A stretch of DNA of 64,000 nucleotides. Origin: Sclerodactyla briareus (lineage: Eukaryota > Echinodermata > Holothuroidea > Dendrochirotida > Sclerodactylidae). The DNA lies in NCBI GenBank assembly GCA_026419785.1, contig JAODTK010005897.1, forward strand, positions 62,001 to 126,000, in the 5' to 3' direction. A program made the translations under genes and the position numbers. Positions 35,851 through 46,697 of this stretch are shown here, piece by piece; the stretch's first letter is position 1; the number at the start of each line of letters is the position of its first letter. Below the pieces are notes generated by a model, which was not told the DNA's origin, made no database searches, and was given only the letters and a program-made list of their open reading frames with translations.

Positions 35851-36194
35851 AACATGTAGTACCAATATTGTTAGGAATTGGCTAAAAGAGGTTCTTCCGT
35901 CTGACAGTACATGTATTATGTTTGGTGTCTAATGGTGAAACGAGTTGATCCGATTAATTTTTGATAATTAAAAAAATAAATTACTGTTTAATGCTTCACG
36001 TGCAAACTTTACAACAAGTTACCTTGAGCGAATTCCTTTTCATGCAAATTTTGGGGTTCGCATTACCGGTAGAACGTCTCATTTTTCAGAACGAGGGTTA
36101 CGAGTACAGGACCTTACAATGTGTGGCAATTTAATTTGTAAAACCCGTGGAATAGCCACATATTCTTCCTTTTGCTCATATTACCACTGTTTGA

Positions 36195-36605
36195 CTTTAA
36201 AAACCTGTGTCAACATAGGTACTCTAGTTGATACAGGTTCTGTGACAAACCTGTGGCCAAAATTGAGGTGAAAACTGTGTCTTCGGTACATATTACAGGA
36301 GGCAAATCTGTGTCAACCCATGGCAAATCTGTGGCATGAGTATTCACAGTATCAATGTATTGCCTTCTTGTTCTTTATTGAACCACAGGTTGACATACGT
36401 TTGCCAGAGGCTTAGAACACAGGTTGCCACACATTGCCACACATGCTCCTTGTCAAAGGTCTGCCCTGTATAATAACACAGATTATGACAGGTTATGACA
36501 CAGATTCTGGAACATGTGCCAACTAGGGAAACCCTGTGACACGGGGGGATGACCTGTAGAAAATTTGTTCCAAATTCACAGGTTAGCCACAAAACATGTG
36601 GAAAC
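36195..36605. mobile_element. Element packed with ACCTGTG / CACAGGT motifs
   Basis: The left half has AACCTGTGTCAAC, AACCTGTGGCC, AACTGTGTC, AATCTGTGTCAACC and AATCTGTGGCA. The right half has the opposite orientation: AACCACAGGTTGACA, AACACAGGTTGCCACAC, AACACAGATTATGACAGG and GACACAGATTC. This head-to-head arrangement of a repeated 10-12-base motif about a centre near 36350 suggests a small non-autonomous DNA transposon with arrayed binding sites. True termini and target duplication not resolved. Confidence 0.5.
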
Positions 36606-36739
36606 CCAGATGTTTTCTCATTATTATTCTCCTTGATCCTGCCACACTTCGCATGTGTAAACAACAGTGTTTTTATATGAATACTTTACGAATGCTTCAA
36701 TCATTTAAATAATTTTGTAAGACTAAGATCAGTAACATC

Positions 36740-37130
36740 GTGTAATGAGACATACCGATGCGATTGTTATATTGGACAGATTAAATGAAATATGGATTGA
36801 ATTTGTTAGCATATTTTCACGCTGAAAATCTACTCAGTTTATCTACCTATATCCTGTAGGCCTACCTATGTGCCAACCAAATCACCATAGCACATGCGGT
36901 TCGTCCGTAATCTTGCTAATCAACTTGAACAATAAATTATATGAAATGGGCTAATTACCTAAATAATTAGTGACTTTTGGTGTCCAAATCAAATCAGATT
37001 GTGTTCACCCAACTCGGATACTACATACACATATCATCAAAATCGGTCTTACCGTTTCGGAGAAATCCTGCTAGCGAAATAAGTGTGACACACACACACC
37101 AACACGCACGCACACACATCACACATGCCA
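36740..37130 (+). repeat. Family-A terminal block with (CA)n
   Basis: GGACAGATTAAATG, TTCACGCTGAAAAT, GTAATCTTGCTAAT, AATCAGATTGTGTTCACCC and CTGCTAGCGAAATAAGTGTG parallel 16.8-17.15 kb in the same order. It ends in an AC-rich microsatellite (37087-37125). Confidence 0.75.
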
Positions 37131-37175
37131 AAGTGATAAGATTCTTTCTGTTCTTTGGCGAGACAATGAACCAGA

Positions 37176-37205
37176 AAGCCAAGAGGCTTAGTGATTCCTT
37201 GATTC
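37176..37205 (+). repeat. Boundary hairpin, AAGCC/GGCTT arms
   Basis: AAGCC-AAGA-GGCTT makes a five-base-pair stem with a four-base loop, followed at once by AGTGATTCCTTGATTC. It marks the junction between the family-A end and the family-B array. Confidence 0.75.
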
Positions 37206-37241
37206 ATTTCTGATAACCTGCGACCAGATACAAGAACAAAT

Positions 37242-37269
37242 GGGATAATGGGATAATGGGATAATGGGA
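37242..37269 (+). repeat. (GGGATAAT)n, four copies, G-quadruplex-capable
   Basis: Four GGG runs separated by five-base ATAAT linkers, from an eight-base tandem repeat. This fits the simplest G-quadruplex pattern on the plus strand. Function unknown. Confidence 0.8.
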
Positions 37270-38404
37270 TGATAAACACCGAAATCCAGCTGGATTGGAC
37301 CAAGAGCTCTGGACTTACCATCTCCACATGGTTTTCATACCTCTGCCGACTAAAATTGACCTCCGCCGACTAAATTTGACCTCCGCTCTACACCAGGAAC
37401 AATGTAGTTTCTAACCCTAGGCTACTCAGCACGCGAAAGCAGTATGCCAAATGTTAGCTTGATCGGACCAAGCGTTCTGGATTTTTAGACTTCGATCCTG
37501 CTGACCATAGATGACTTTTGACCTGACTACAAAACAGATCATGTACTCCATCCAGGTGGGGTCGAGTTATTGTGTCCACAAGCTAATATTTGCCAAATTA
37601 TCAGCTTTTCACAATTTCTAGGTTTTTTTTTTTTTAAATAAAAATGATCTCTGCTCCACAACAATAACCAGAAAGTCAAAAGGCTTAGTGATTCCTTGAC
37701 TCTTTTGACAACCTATAATCAGACACAAGGACGAATGGGAGATTGTGCTAGCTCTTATGGGCAACATAACGTCTGACAAATTCCCATTTTTGCCAACCAA
37801 CCAATAGGGTGCCTATACTCTTGATAAGAAAGCTCTACACACTAGATTTCCAGGTTTTAGATTTTGACCTCTGGTGACCTCTGACCTGGCCCCAAAACGA
37901 TAGGGTCCATGTACTCATCACGAGGAACACACGTACCAAGCATGAGCTTCATCCATTCAGATGGGGTCGAGTTATTGTGTCTACAAGCTGAAATTGGCCA
38001 AAATATCGACTTTTCACAAATTTCCTATTTTTGACCGAAATTCACCTACGACCTATACCAAAAACAACAGGTTCCGCTACCCCCATAAGAAAGCTATACC
38101 CCAAATTTGACCTTGATCGGACCAACCATTCTGGACTTATCGGGTTTACAAGGTGTCAGACTTTGACCTCAGATGACTTCTGACCTAACCCCAGAACAAT
38201 AGGGTTCATGTACTTATCATGGGGAACACACATACCAAGCATGAGCTTCATCATCCAGGTGGGGTCCAGTTATCATGTTTACAAGCCAAAATTGGCCAAA
38301 ATATCGACTTTTCACAAATTTCCTATTTTTGACCGAAATTCACCCCGACCTGAACAAAAAAAATAGGGTTCCTGTACCCCCCATAAAAAACTATACAGCC
38401 AAAT

Positions 38405-38522
38405 CAACACACACACACAAACACGCGCACACAAACACGCACACGCGCGCACACACACACACATACACACATATGCACACACAGACATTGATTCCTCTGA
38501 CTTCGTCAAGGAATCAAGAATA
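38405..38522 (+). repeat. (CA)n/(CG)n tract with terminal hairpin
   Basis: Alternating AC with CGCGCG inserts (ACACGCGCACAC, CACGCGCGCACAC) from about 38408 to 38490, an alternating purine-pyrimidine run able to adopt Z-DNA. It is followed by GATTCCTCTGAC-TTC-GTCAAGGAATC (arms at about 38491-38517, one bulge), an inverted copy of the boundary word GATTCCTTGAC. Confidence 0.8.
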
Positions 38523-39660
38523 GGGTTCTTGTACTCCCATGAGAAAGCATTATGCAATATTTCTGACTGACCGGACCAAGCGTTCCGGACGTATCATGTC
38601 AACAGGTTTTCAGACTTTGAATTTGCCTAACTCAAATAACCTTTGACCTGACCCCAAAACATGGGGGTCATGGGGTCATGTACTCATCCCGGGAAACCAC
38701 ATACCAATATGAGCTTTGTCCATCCAGAGGGGTCGAGTTAGTGTTGTCTACAAGCTGAAATTGGCCAAAATATCAGTTTTTCACAATTTCCCAATTTCCG
38801 GCTCGTTACACTAACAATAGGGACCTATGACCAGCCCCCTCCCGAGAAAGGGTTCCTATTTGACTCAGGAGTGACAAGGAACCAATAACAAATAAGGCTT
38901 AATCCATCTAGATGGGGTCCGAGAGTTCTCGTGTTTACAAGTTGAATTTGGATAAAATATCCCTTTTTAATCAAATTTCCAGTGAAATTGACCCACGATC
39001 CACACCAAAAACAATAGGTTTCCTGCACTCCTCATAGAAAAGCTATACACAAAGTTTCAATTTGATCAGACCAACCATTCTGGACTTATTGTGTTTACAA
39101 GGTTTGCAGACTTTGAACTCTGGTAACCTTAGATGACCTCTGACCTGACGCCAAAACAATAGGGTTCATGCACACACATGCACACACAAACACACATATC
39201 GAGTATGAGCATTCATCCATCAAGATGGGGTCGAGCTATCGTGTTTACAATATAAATTTCGTCGTCGTCCCAAAATATTGTTTTCTCACAAAATTTCAAT
39301 TCTTGATCAAAATTGACTCTTCAGAATTAGAATTCTAGTCACTTCAAATGACCACTGCCCTGACCTCAAAAACAATAGGGCACATGAGCATGAGCTTGAT
39401 CTATCCAGGTGGGATCGAGTAACGCGTTTACAAGGCGGGCATACATACACACAAAACGAACACATACACACAGACATTCACTGTCATTACTGTCAAGAAA
39501 TAGAAAAGACAAACAATTTACGTGTTTCTCCAAAACTGCGTATGGCCTGAAGCAAAAAGAGACACGTAAGAGTAGGGCAAAATCTGACAAAATCACAAAG
39601 GTGTTATGAAATCTTGATTCCTGACGCTCCCTTCATAATATATTGAACGAAAATTGTGGT

Positions 39661-39731
39661 CAATAAATAAAATAAATGAATAAATGAATGAAGAATGAAT
39701 AAATAAATAAATAAATAAATAAATTAAAAAA

Positions 39732-39762
<31 letters not shown>

Positions 39763-39842
39763 ATTAAAAAATAAATAAATAAATAATAAATAAATAAATA
39801 AATAAATAATAAATAAATAAATAAATAAATAAAATAAATGAA
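39661..39842. repeat. (AAAT)n microsatellite, about 180 bp
   Basis: Long, slightly impure AAATAAAT tract with a few AAATTAAAAAAT interruptions. The apparent F/I/Y/L-rich open frame on the minus strand is only this repeat. Confidence 0.97.
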
Positions 39843-39939
39843 TATGACATTATTTAATGTCAATGTTTTTGACAAAATACTCTAGTTGTTTTGTTGAACA
39901 AAAGCTTCATCATTCCTTTACTATAATCTTCCAAAACAG

Positions 39940-40800
39940 ACCAATATACAAACCAAAAGGCCGAAAAGCGCGGTGATCAGGCAAACTATAGATCGTGAAC
40001 TTATCGTGTTTACAAGAGTTCAAACTCAGTGACCTCCGTTGAACTCGATTATTTGACCTGTCTTTAAAATAGCACCATGTATAGGCTTCATCTACTCAGA
40101 CCATGTTATTATGTGTACGAACGAAAATTGCCAAAATCTTTTTTCGCAAATTTGTCAATTAAAGAAAAAACCTATGGTCTCCATTAGAAACAATGGGGAA
40201 TTCTTGAACTTTTCAACTTGCTCGGACTAAGCACTTTGGACCGTGTTCACAAGATTTTGACCTCAGGATTACCTCTGACGGGAACTGAACGATATGGTTC
40301 CTGTACACATCATGGGGAACGCATATGCCTAGTATGATCCCCATCCATCCAGGTCTGGTCTAGATATCGGTTCACAAGGGAGAATCGGTCATATTCTAAA
40401 ATTTTCACAAATTTATTACTTTACCCCCAAATGATTCCCGGTTTCCACTAATACATAGTTTTTTGGGTTTTTTTTAATACTATCTATGAGAAAGCTACCC
40501 ACTAAATTCAATTGATCAAACCAAGAGTTCGGACTCACTGTGTTTACAAGGTTTTCAACTTGGACATCTGGTAATTTTAGATAACCTCTGACCTACCCGG
40601 ATACAATAGGGCACAAGTACGGGGGGCATACATACGGAGTATGATTCACATACACAAAAAATATCGAATTTTCTACTAAAAACAGCCAGGGCTTAGGCTA
40701 TGTATCGTTGTATAAGGAAGCTCTACACCAAATTCCAGAGACCAAGCATTCTGGGCTTTACATCCACACACATACAACATGACTGCATATATTCCTCGAC
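39940..40800 (+). repeat. Diverged family-B units
   Basis: Contains degraded boundary words (AAAAGGCCGAAAAGCGC near 39954), GTGACCTCCGTTGAAC, GGGGAACGCATATGCC, CATCCATCCAGGTCTGG and a CACACACATACAACATGACTGC end near 40775. It is more diverged than 37-39.5 kb. Confidence 0.7.
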
Positions 40801-40804
40801 TGGT

Positions 40805-41385
40805 ACGTGTCAAATAACAGTTTCGCCGAGTTTAACCCCAGGCGACCTTAGCTGATTTGGACCGACCCCGTCCCCCACCCGCTCAAAAATCATTAGGGAA
40901 TTCATTATTGGCAACCTATTTTTCTCGACGAGCCAGGGAATAATTACTTAGTTCGTGGCGGATAAGCAGGAAATGGCTTGTCCCATGACAGTCGTTACCA
41001 TTCAAGCATTTCGATATAAGATTACATCAAGAGAGTCGAGTTCTAGTTTTTAAAAGAAGCAGAAATACTAAGTTCCTGTTCCTATCAAAATAGCTTCGAT
41101 CTCGAATTAGGTCAAAGAGGCCGAGTTGGATTTTAGCCGTTTTTGTAGCAACCCGGTTTGGCCTCAATCCAAAGTTACATCGAACCGTCCGAAAGGGTTC
41201 GATTCTGTATCTTATGCCCATATGTCCTCGTTTAATCTCGTGTGATTAGTTATCATACATATATTTACCAACCAAAGCCTTCTCCCACACGGACGAAACA
41301 CGAGGTTGTGCCAAGCGATGTTGTTAGTATATCATGTGATTTCTTGAGAACTGCTTCGTACGTATCTATTCAGTATGGAACATTG
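40805..41385. other. Non-coding flank 3' of fucosyltransferase 1
   Basis: No gene or recognisable repeat. This would hold the 3' UTR of the minus-strand gene. A TATTCAGTATGG run lies just past the stop, but I see no clear AATAAA signal close by. Confidence 0.4.
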
Positions 41386-41389
41386 CGTC

Positions 41390-42808
41390 CTATCGGATAG
41401 GGGGAGGAGAAATTGGTCGACGGATGGGCGAGGAAGTCAGCTGCCCCATGGTTCTCCACCGGAGGTACTCGATGTACCTGTTGTCGTCGGAGTCCAACTC
41501 GCGTATGTGCGCCACCATGTCCGCCATTGAGTCAAACATATCGACGTGCAGGAAAGAGTTCGGCGGGGCAAGTCTGAGGTAATCTTCGAGCGGTGCCCCG
41601 ACGACCACGGGTACTATTCCCAGTTTTAGGGAACGCCAAAATTTCTCCGTGACGTACTCGCCGCAGCACGAGTTCTCCAGACTGAGGTCAAACTTGTACT
41701 TGGTCAACATGGCGGTGTAGAGTCGCTCCCTGTTCCAGCGAATCTCTCTTCCACCACACTTCCCGTATGTGTCGATGCTGAGATACCCCATCAGGTCCCT
41801 GACGAACCCTTGTCGGTCCCATTGAAGGGTTTCGCAGTGACTTGCATCCATGCCATCACTGGGTCCTTTCTGCTCATGAAGTTGGTCACGTTGACGTTCC
41901 ATTCTCGTATAACACGGAAGTATCTGAAACCACCCATAGGGGTGGTGGAAATCGGTAGCCCCGCTGTAGGAGTCGATCCAGTGGTAGGTGGCGTTCCCGT
42001 ACCTGGGAAGAGTCCGTACCCCGTGGAATAGAAGGGGCTCTCTTGTGTGACCATCACCCATCGCTGGTCCGCGGTCCGGTTGCCATGGGCCCAATCCCAC
42101 AGATCCGGTGTGAGCCATTCGAAGACGTTGTGGAAGAGCACTAGTCTTGGCTCGCGATATCAGCCGGGGTCTCGGAGAAGTTCAGCAGCACCGAGTAATG
42201 AAGCTTCGGGCACGATATCACCCTGGGGAAAGAAACCAGTTGATAATACTCTCGGTGGGAACGACAAAATTTCGTCCATCGAGGTCTCATCCCGAAGAAT
42301 AGAAACTTCTTCATCTCCTTTCCTTCGACCATTATATCACTCCGATCATGCATTTTCTTCATCGATTCTTGCCCAGAAAAAACAGAGGTTTACAATTTGA
42401 GTTCGTCCTCCATTTTGCCTTCTGATACTATTATCTTTATGGAAGCGTTGATCTTCATTCATGTAACCCCGCCTCCATCTCGGTAGTTTCTCGGAGTTCT
42501 CCTGACCATACGAGCTGTCATGATTACGTAAAGACTATCTGAAGTATCATCAGGATCACCTCTGGCCTCTTTTCTGGGCGATCATTTTGAAGATGGTAGA
42601 ATTGAAATTTGGCTGCGGTTTCTTGCCTCTCAGGGATTTTGCCTCTTTGGAATTCTCTCCGAGAGGTGAATATTCCCATGGGTACGTTCCTTACTTGTCT
42701 TGTTCGGTCGCCTTGCCTACCCATCCCAAAGTAATCCACGCAGAGGAGGACAATGGCTGCCATCGTGAGTGCCTGAACCGTCAGCCAGAATCTCGTGGAT
42801 CGCCGCAA
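41390..42808 (-). pseudogene. Alpha-1,3-fucosyltransferase (GT10), frame-disrupted copy 1
   Basis: Transfers fucose from GDP-fucose in alpha-1,3 linkage to glycan acceptors in the Golgi (family knowledge). The minus strand starts at 42808 with MRRSTRF and a hydrophobic span WLTVQALTMAAIVLLCVDYF, the type II signal anchor, then a polar stem. Family blocks follow in order: FFGMRPRW (about 42280), NVFEWLTPDLWDWAHGNR, VMVTQESPFY, DPVMAWM, SHCETLQW, IDTYGKCG, YKFDLSLENSC with EYVTEKFW (about 41640-41705, the GDP-fucose-binding signature), APPNSFLHVDMFDS, and YIEYLRWR. About 470 codons without introns is normal. The reading frame changes roughly five times (near 42345, 42138, 42002, 41932 and 41852), with no stop gained inside the blocks. 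The C-terminal CxxC part seen in copy 2 is missing. It is either a recent pseudogene or a gene carrying assembly indels. Confidence 0.9.
42525..42808 (-). other. Type II membrane anchor and stem of fucosyltransferase 1
   Basis: First 94 codons from ATG at 42808: a seven-residue basic cytoplasmic tail, about 20 hydrophobic residues (8-27), then a charged stem (RREFQRGKIPERQET). This is the usual Golgi glycosyltransferase layout and decides the start codon. The catalytic frame continues after a shift in the stem. Confidence 0.75.
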
Positions 42809-42829
42809 ATCTCTAATTTTAATGTATAA

Positions 42830-43090
42830 TGTCCACTTTCTTCCTTATCGCTATCCTCCGGAGGAATACCATCGTTGGTGGGTCAGCAGTGTAGTAGATT
42901 TATGTGTTAGGGGATATAATGTAACGCACCTGGAATGAAAAAGATACGTATTAAACGTGGAAGCTTAATACTCAGGACTATAACTGCTAGTTGGTCGAAC
43001 TATTTGTTAGTCTACCAATACTGTAATATTTCCATGGCACTACGCGAGAGCTGATATCAAATGATGCCGAATTGTCGGGGCTACTCTCCA
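42830..43090. other. Upstream flank of fucosyltransferase 1
   Basis: Possible promoter and 5' UTR region. No TATA box or splice signal stands out. Confidence 0.3.
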
Positions 43091-43093
43091 TTT

Positions 43094-43452
43094 ATGCAAA
43101 TGTCAGTTGCAAGACGCACCCTTAGACCCCTAGACCCTTTTACGTACATTCGAGTACCATGGCACACACCTGAGTCACAAGATGGACGGACGGACCATTG
43201 CCCGAAATGACGTACCTCAAACCCATTTTGTAACTGACCATTTGTCGACAATGACGGACCAGTATACTTAGTAAGTACAGCACCAATTCCGCGAAATTCG
43301 TACATTGACCAAACGCACATGTGAGTCCAAATCACGATTAACCATTGTTAGACTTCAACGTACCCCTGCGTCATTACTTTACTGACCATGAGGCAACCAT
43401 GACGAACATATCCCGAGGGTCTAGAGGTGCGTCTTGCAATTGACATGCGCAT
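43094..43452. mobile_element. MITE with about 25-bp terminal inverted repeats
   Basis: The left end (ATGTCAGTTGCAAGACGCAC from 43099) and the reverse complement of the right end (ATGTCAATTGCAAGACGCAC, ending 43447) match with one difference. Both continue to CTAGACCC and, outward, to ATGC. The 359-bp length, no coding frame and strong inverted ends indicate a non-autonomous DNA transposon. No clear target-site duplication, so the superfamily is open. Confidence 0.82.
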
Positions 43453-44860
43453 CAGCACATTCGGGTCACTTTAAAAAGTCGAAACATGGTTATGAGTGGG
43501 TTTAATTTCATCGCTCGTTGTTCAAAGCACGTCAGGGTACTACACTGAATGAGGGAGAATATACCATGAAAGATTGATGGCTCTACTATGGTTAACATCG
43601 TCGATAGCTATGGGGTTAGGCTCAGATTCGTGATTGAGCGTGTGGCGTTCAAGTTAGGCATACTATTGGTTGGCCGGGCTCCAGTAATGCTAATTAACAG
43701 ATATAGGCCCAGGTAGATAATGTTGAACGATACTCTGCCTTCTGCAGTACGGATATATAGGTCCACCTATAGTGCCTCCTGTAACAGGTTCCCAGGATTC
43801 CCAATCTGCATTACACAGCGGGCCAGCAAAAGCTTATAGACATTGGACAAACAATGCTTGGTATCGGAGAAAAATGCATACCCATCTCATCAGATTACAC
43901 TCTGACTCTAACCTTATCCTTACTAACATCATGCACCTATACCTGGCTCCTAACCCAATCTAACCCCTGACCTTACTCCTTATCCCCAACCTGATCTCGT
44001 ACATCCAGGTGAACATGGGTATCACATTATTAACCTTCTGCCAAGCATTCAACCATTTGAGTAACGATTTAACGTACCTGTCTGCGTTTCGCGGATCCGG
44101 TCCCTCCCCTTCGTAGTTTCGGGAGAAACAAAAGTACCGACAGAACTGAAAGCTGTCTTTGTTTCTCCTGTTGGTTTATGATGGTTTCCTCTGTCCGTGT
44201 GGCAAACGACAAGTTTTCAGAAGGAAGGAAAAACTTTCCTGCAAACTTGGAATCGAACTTGGGAAAACAACTACAAGATACCTTCAGCGAGTTTCGGCCC
44301 TTGTGTATGCGTTTTCGCATATGCTTTATCTGTTATTGGGGATAGCAACCGTGAAGATAATTCCATTCAGAAGATGATTTTCTCTAGCCTACCGGCGGTC
44401 TCCTGTACATGGGAATACAGACACTGATAGGAGATGGATTGGTACATGGGCAGCTGTAATCGACGTGTCTTTCCCCCAAACCTACCATACCCCCTAGCTT
44501 AGATTAGATCAGACGCAATATATCAGAGATTAACTTGGATTACGTCCTGGCTTACGGATTAAGCATTGTTCCGCACAATATTCGTCTTAATTGAATGCTC
44601 GCGTTGCTACTACCTTGTGAAATATAGGACAATATGGTGTTGAATCACCGGAGTTGATCGGGGGGTAATTCTTATCCGCTACCTCTACCTCTCTGCATAG
44701 TCGGAATCACCGTCAGGCGTCTGGGCCCCTATACCGGGTTGCACGTTGGATGAATATTCCAAAGCTAGTATATCCCACAAGACAAGAAATGCTCTAACAG
44801 TCTAAGAGCTAATTTCATACGTGGACCTAACTTCATGCATGCCTATTCTCCATCAACCCG
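43453..44860. other. Non-coding stretch, no gene supported
   Basis: Short frames without recognisable product. A C/T-rich run with CTAACC-like words lies at 43905-43995. The frame at 44069-44320 (minus) has no domain. Confidence 0.4.
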
Positions 44861-44872
44861 TGATGTTGTACC

Positions 44873-45863
44873 CAGTGGAGTCGCCAAGAAAACCATGTGC
44901 CCCCGTGTCACCCCCCCCCCGGGTGCCCCCCCCCCCCGCCCCCCCAAATGAGATTTGTGGTTCTCGAAACAATATTTTGTAGTCAGTATTTGACTACCAA
45001 TTTGATGTAGACCTGGCTAGTATGTTGTTTTCATGACAAGAACAGGCGAATTGTGCCAAATTGCCTCGAATTCACTAGAAAGTCTGAAAAGTTTCGCGCT
45101 CCGCGCTTGGTACTAGTAGTGGAACTCGTCCTGTTGCTCTCCCGTATCCCGACATCACGCAAGCTCTATGGGAAATTTCTGCCTCATTGGGCCCTAGCTA
45201 TACATATCTGTGGAGGTGAAAATATACAACAACATTCTCATTGCCTTGAAAACCACAATCTTCTCTCTTGGATTATTAAACCCTTCACCCTCTTATCCGT
45301 TTCTTCCTCTCCCAACCACGCGCAATCGAATTGTGTAGCTAGGCTATCAGACTGCTTGGATTTTCAGCGCGTGTTTTATATAGGGAACTACTACTCGGAA
45401 GTTCCCTGCCTTCTCTATGGCATGACGTTTTAAACAAGGTTGGGACAGTGGAGCGGAAGCTGGCTAAATGTCCCAATTTTTTGCTGGGATCCAGATTTTT
45501 TGCAGATGTGCTGTGGAATCTGGAGAGAAAAAAATTTGGCAGGCGCGCTTGCTTGTTGGTGTAGTATGGCGCAGATATTGTTGAACATTCTGGCCAAAAA
45601 GGTCAAGTCGGGTAACATAGGACAGAGATCCGACGAAACTGTCCAAATTGCCACCGATTACAGAATTTGTGAACGTAAATTGCCCATGTTTGAAGCTTGG
45701 TAGATTCTGCCTAAAACGCCCGGGAAAGGCGATTTCCGGCCATCTGGGGGCTTTGTCACTCACGCCAGCATTTTCATGTACGCTCCACGCAAACCAATGG
45801 TGGCGCTACGCTTAGATAGTATCCTTGGGCCCCCTGTGCCCCCCAAGTCTGTTGACGCCACTG
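44873..45863. mobile_element. hAT element, about 1 kb, with 8-bp target duplication
   Basis: Terminal inverted repeats CAGTGGAGTCGCCAAG (left) and CAGTGGCGTCAACAG (reverse complement of right) have the CAGTGG start common in hAT elements. Poly-C/G-rich subterminal runs follow at both ends (CCCCCGTGTCACCCCC at left, GGGCCCCCTGTGCCCCCC at right). The octamer GTTGTACC flanks the element at 44865-44872 and 45864-45871, a perfect target-site duplication. Inside, 45053-45763 holds open frames on both strands up to 126 codons, but I recognise no hAT transposase (no RxxxxW/dimerisation motif). It is probably non-autonomous, perhaps with captured sequence. Confidence 0.92.
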
Positions 45864-46104
45864 GTTGTACCCATCTGAGTCCGTTTATGAAGTTGTCTCG
45901 TTTTTTTGCATGGCCGTCGGGTCATTGTCGTATCGCCGTGGAAGCTAAGAGCACAATCTCGGTTTCCAGTCTCGGACACTTGTAGTCCCAGATTTTTTCC
46001 AGTCTCCTTCCACTCCAGCCTAGCAAAATCATGTTGTTCTATATGATATAGTTGTTCATTGAGCTGCTGTAGCTTGGTGCTATATTAGTTATTCGGAGAC
46101 GTAA

Positions 46105-46265
46105 GGAGTCTCAAGACCAACGGAGGTCAATGTTTGAAAACCTTGTAAACACGAATAAGTTAGTAAGTACGGAATGCATTTCTATTCATGGATTAGGAGG
46201 GAGGTTAAGCTATATAGACTGGATCAGACCGAGATCAAGATCAAAGTATGCGATCATTTACCGGA
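46105..46265 (-). repeat. Family-B fragment, reverse orientation
   Basis: GAAAACCTTGTAAACACGA and GACTGGATCAGACC are reverse complements of the family-B words near 37.3 and 39.1 kb. A short single fragment. Confidence 0.65.
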
Positions 46266-46309
46266 AGCCAGTGAAGTTTACACAGGACAGGTTTATTATG
46301 ATTATATAA

Positions 46310-46415
46310 TAATAATAACAATAATATAAAATCCGGTTGCTGTTTATATAGCGCTTCCCACGACGGAGACATGCTCAAATGCTTTACTAATATTACCCCT
46401 GATTATCAGTGACTT
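46310..46415 (-). mobile_element. SINE 3' end, reverse orientation
   Basis: On the minus strand: AGGGGTAATATTAGTAAAGC, TTTGAGCATG, GGGAAGCGCTATATAAACAG, then (ATT)n. This follows the 3' half of the 20.2-kb SINE word for word. The tRNA head is missing, so it is 5' truncated. Confidence 0.85.
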
Positions 46416-46504
46416 ATCACCCCGTACTAAATAGCAGCATCTCCAGCTCTTACTCCTGACGAACCATGTTTTCGTCACTTCATCGTGTCGGTTGGTGTAT
46501 CCAA

Positions 46505-46634
46505 CCCCATAGACACAGACAGTGCCCCATAGACACAGACAGTGCCCCATAGACACAGACAGTGCCCCATAGACACAGACAGTGCCCCATAGACACAGAC
46601 GGTGCCCCATAGACACAGACAGTGCCCCATAGAC
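46505..46634. repeat. 20-bp minisatellite, six copies
   Basis: Exact tandem repeat of AGACACAGACAGTGCCCCAT starting at 46511, 46531, 46551, 46571, 46591 and 46611, with one G variant near 46601. Because 20 is not a multiple of three, all minus-strand frames look open (MGHCLCLWGTVCVYGALSVS). It is not a gene. Near identity means recent expansion. Confidence 0.97.
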
Positions 46635-46697
46635 CATTGATATGAGATGATTGTCCGCATGAGTCGGTATTAGTCCACATCAGGTGAATCTCATCGA

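Larger units (their letters stand above)
37205..39480 (+). repeat. Family-B tandem array, period about 299 bp
   Basis: Repeated units carry TTTGACCTCTGGTGACC, CCTGACCCCAAAACAATAGG, GTTCATGTACTCATCATGG, ATGAGCTTCATCCATCC, GGGGTCGAGTTATTGTGT, ACAAGCTGAAATTGGCC and ATTCTGGACTTAT. The AGGGTTCATGTACT site falls at 37901 and 38200 (299 bases apart) and again near 38670 and 39157, with an expanded (CA)n between. A second boundary hairpin (AAGTC-AAAA-GGCTT) sits at 37673-37686. No frame is conserved between units, so it is non-coding. Confidence 0.9.

Noticed and set aside
37205-39480. CRISPR-like array because of regular repeats
   Set aside because: Units are about 300 bp, diverged and without short spacers, in an animal genome with transposons. 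An ordinary tandem repeat.
39660-39875. Hydrophobic F/I/Y/L-rich 71-codon frame that could look like a membrane protein
   Set aside because: Entirely an (AAAT)n microsatellite.
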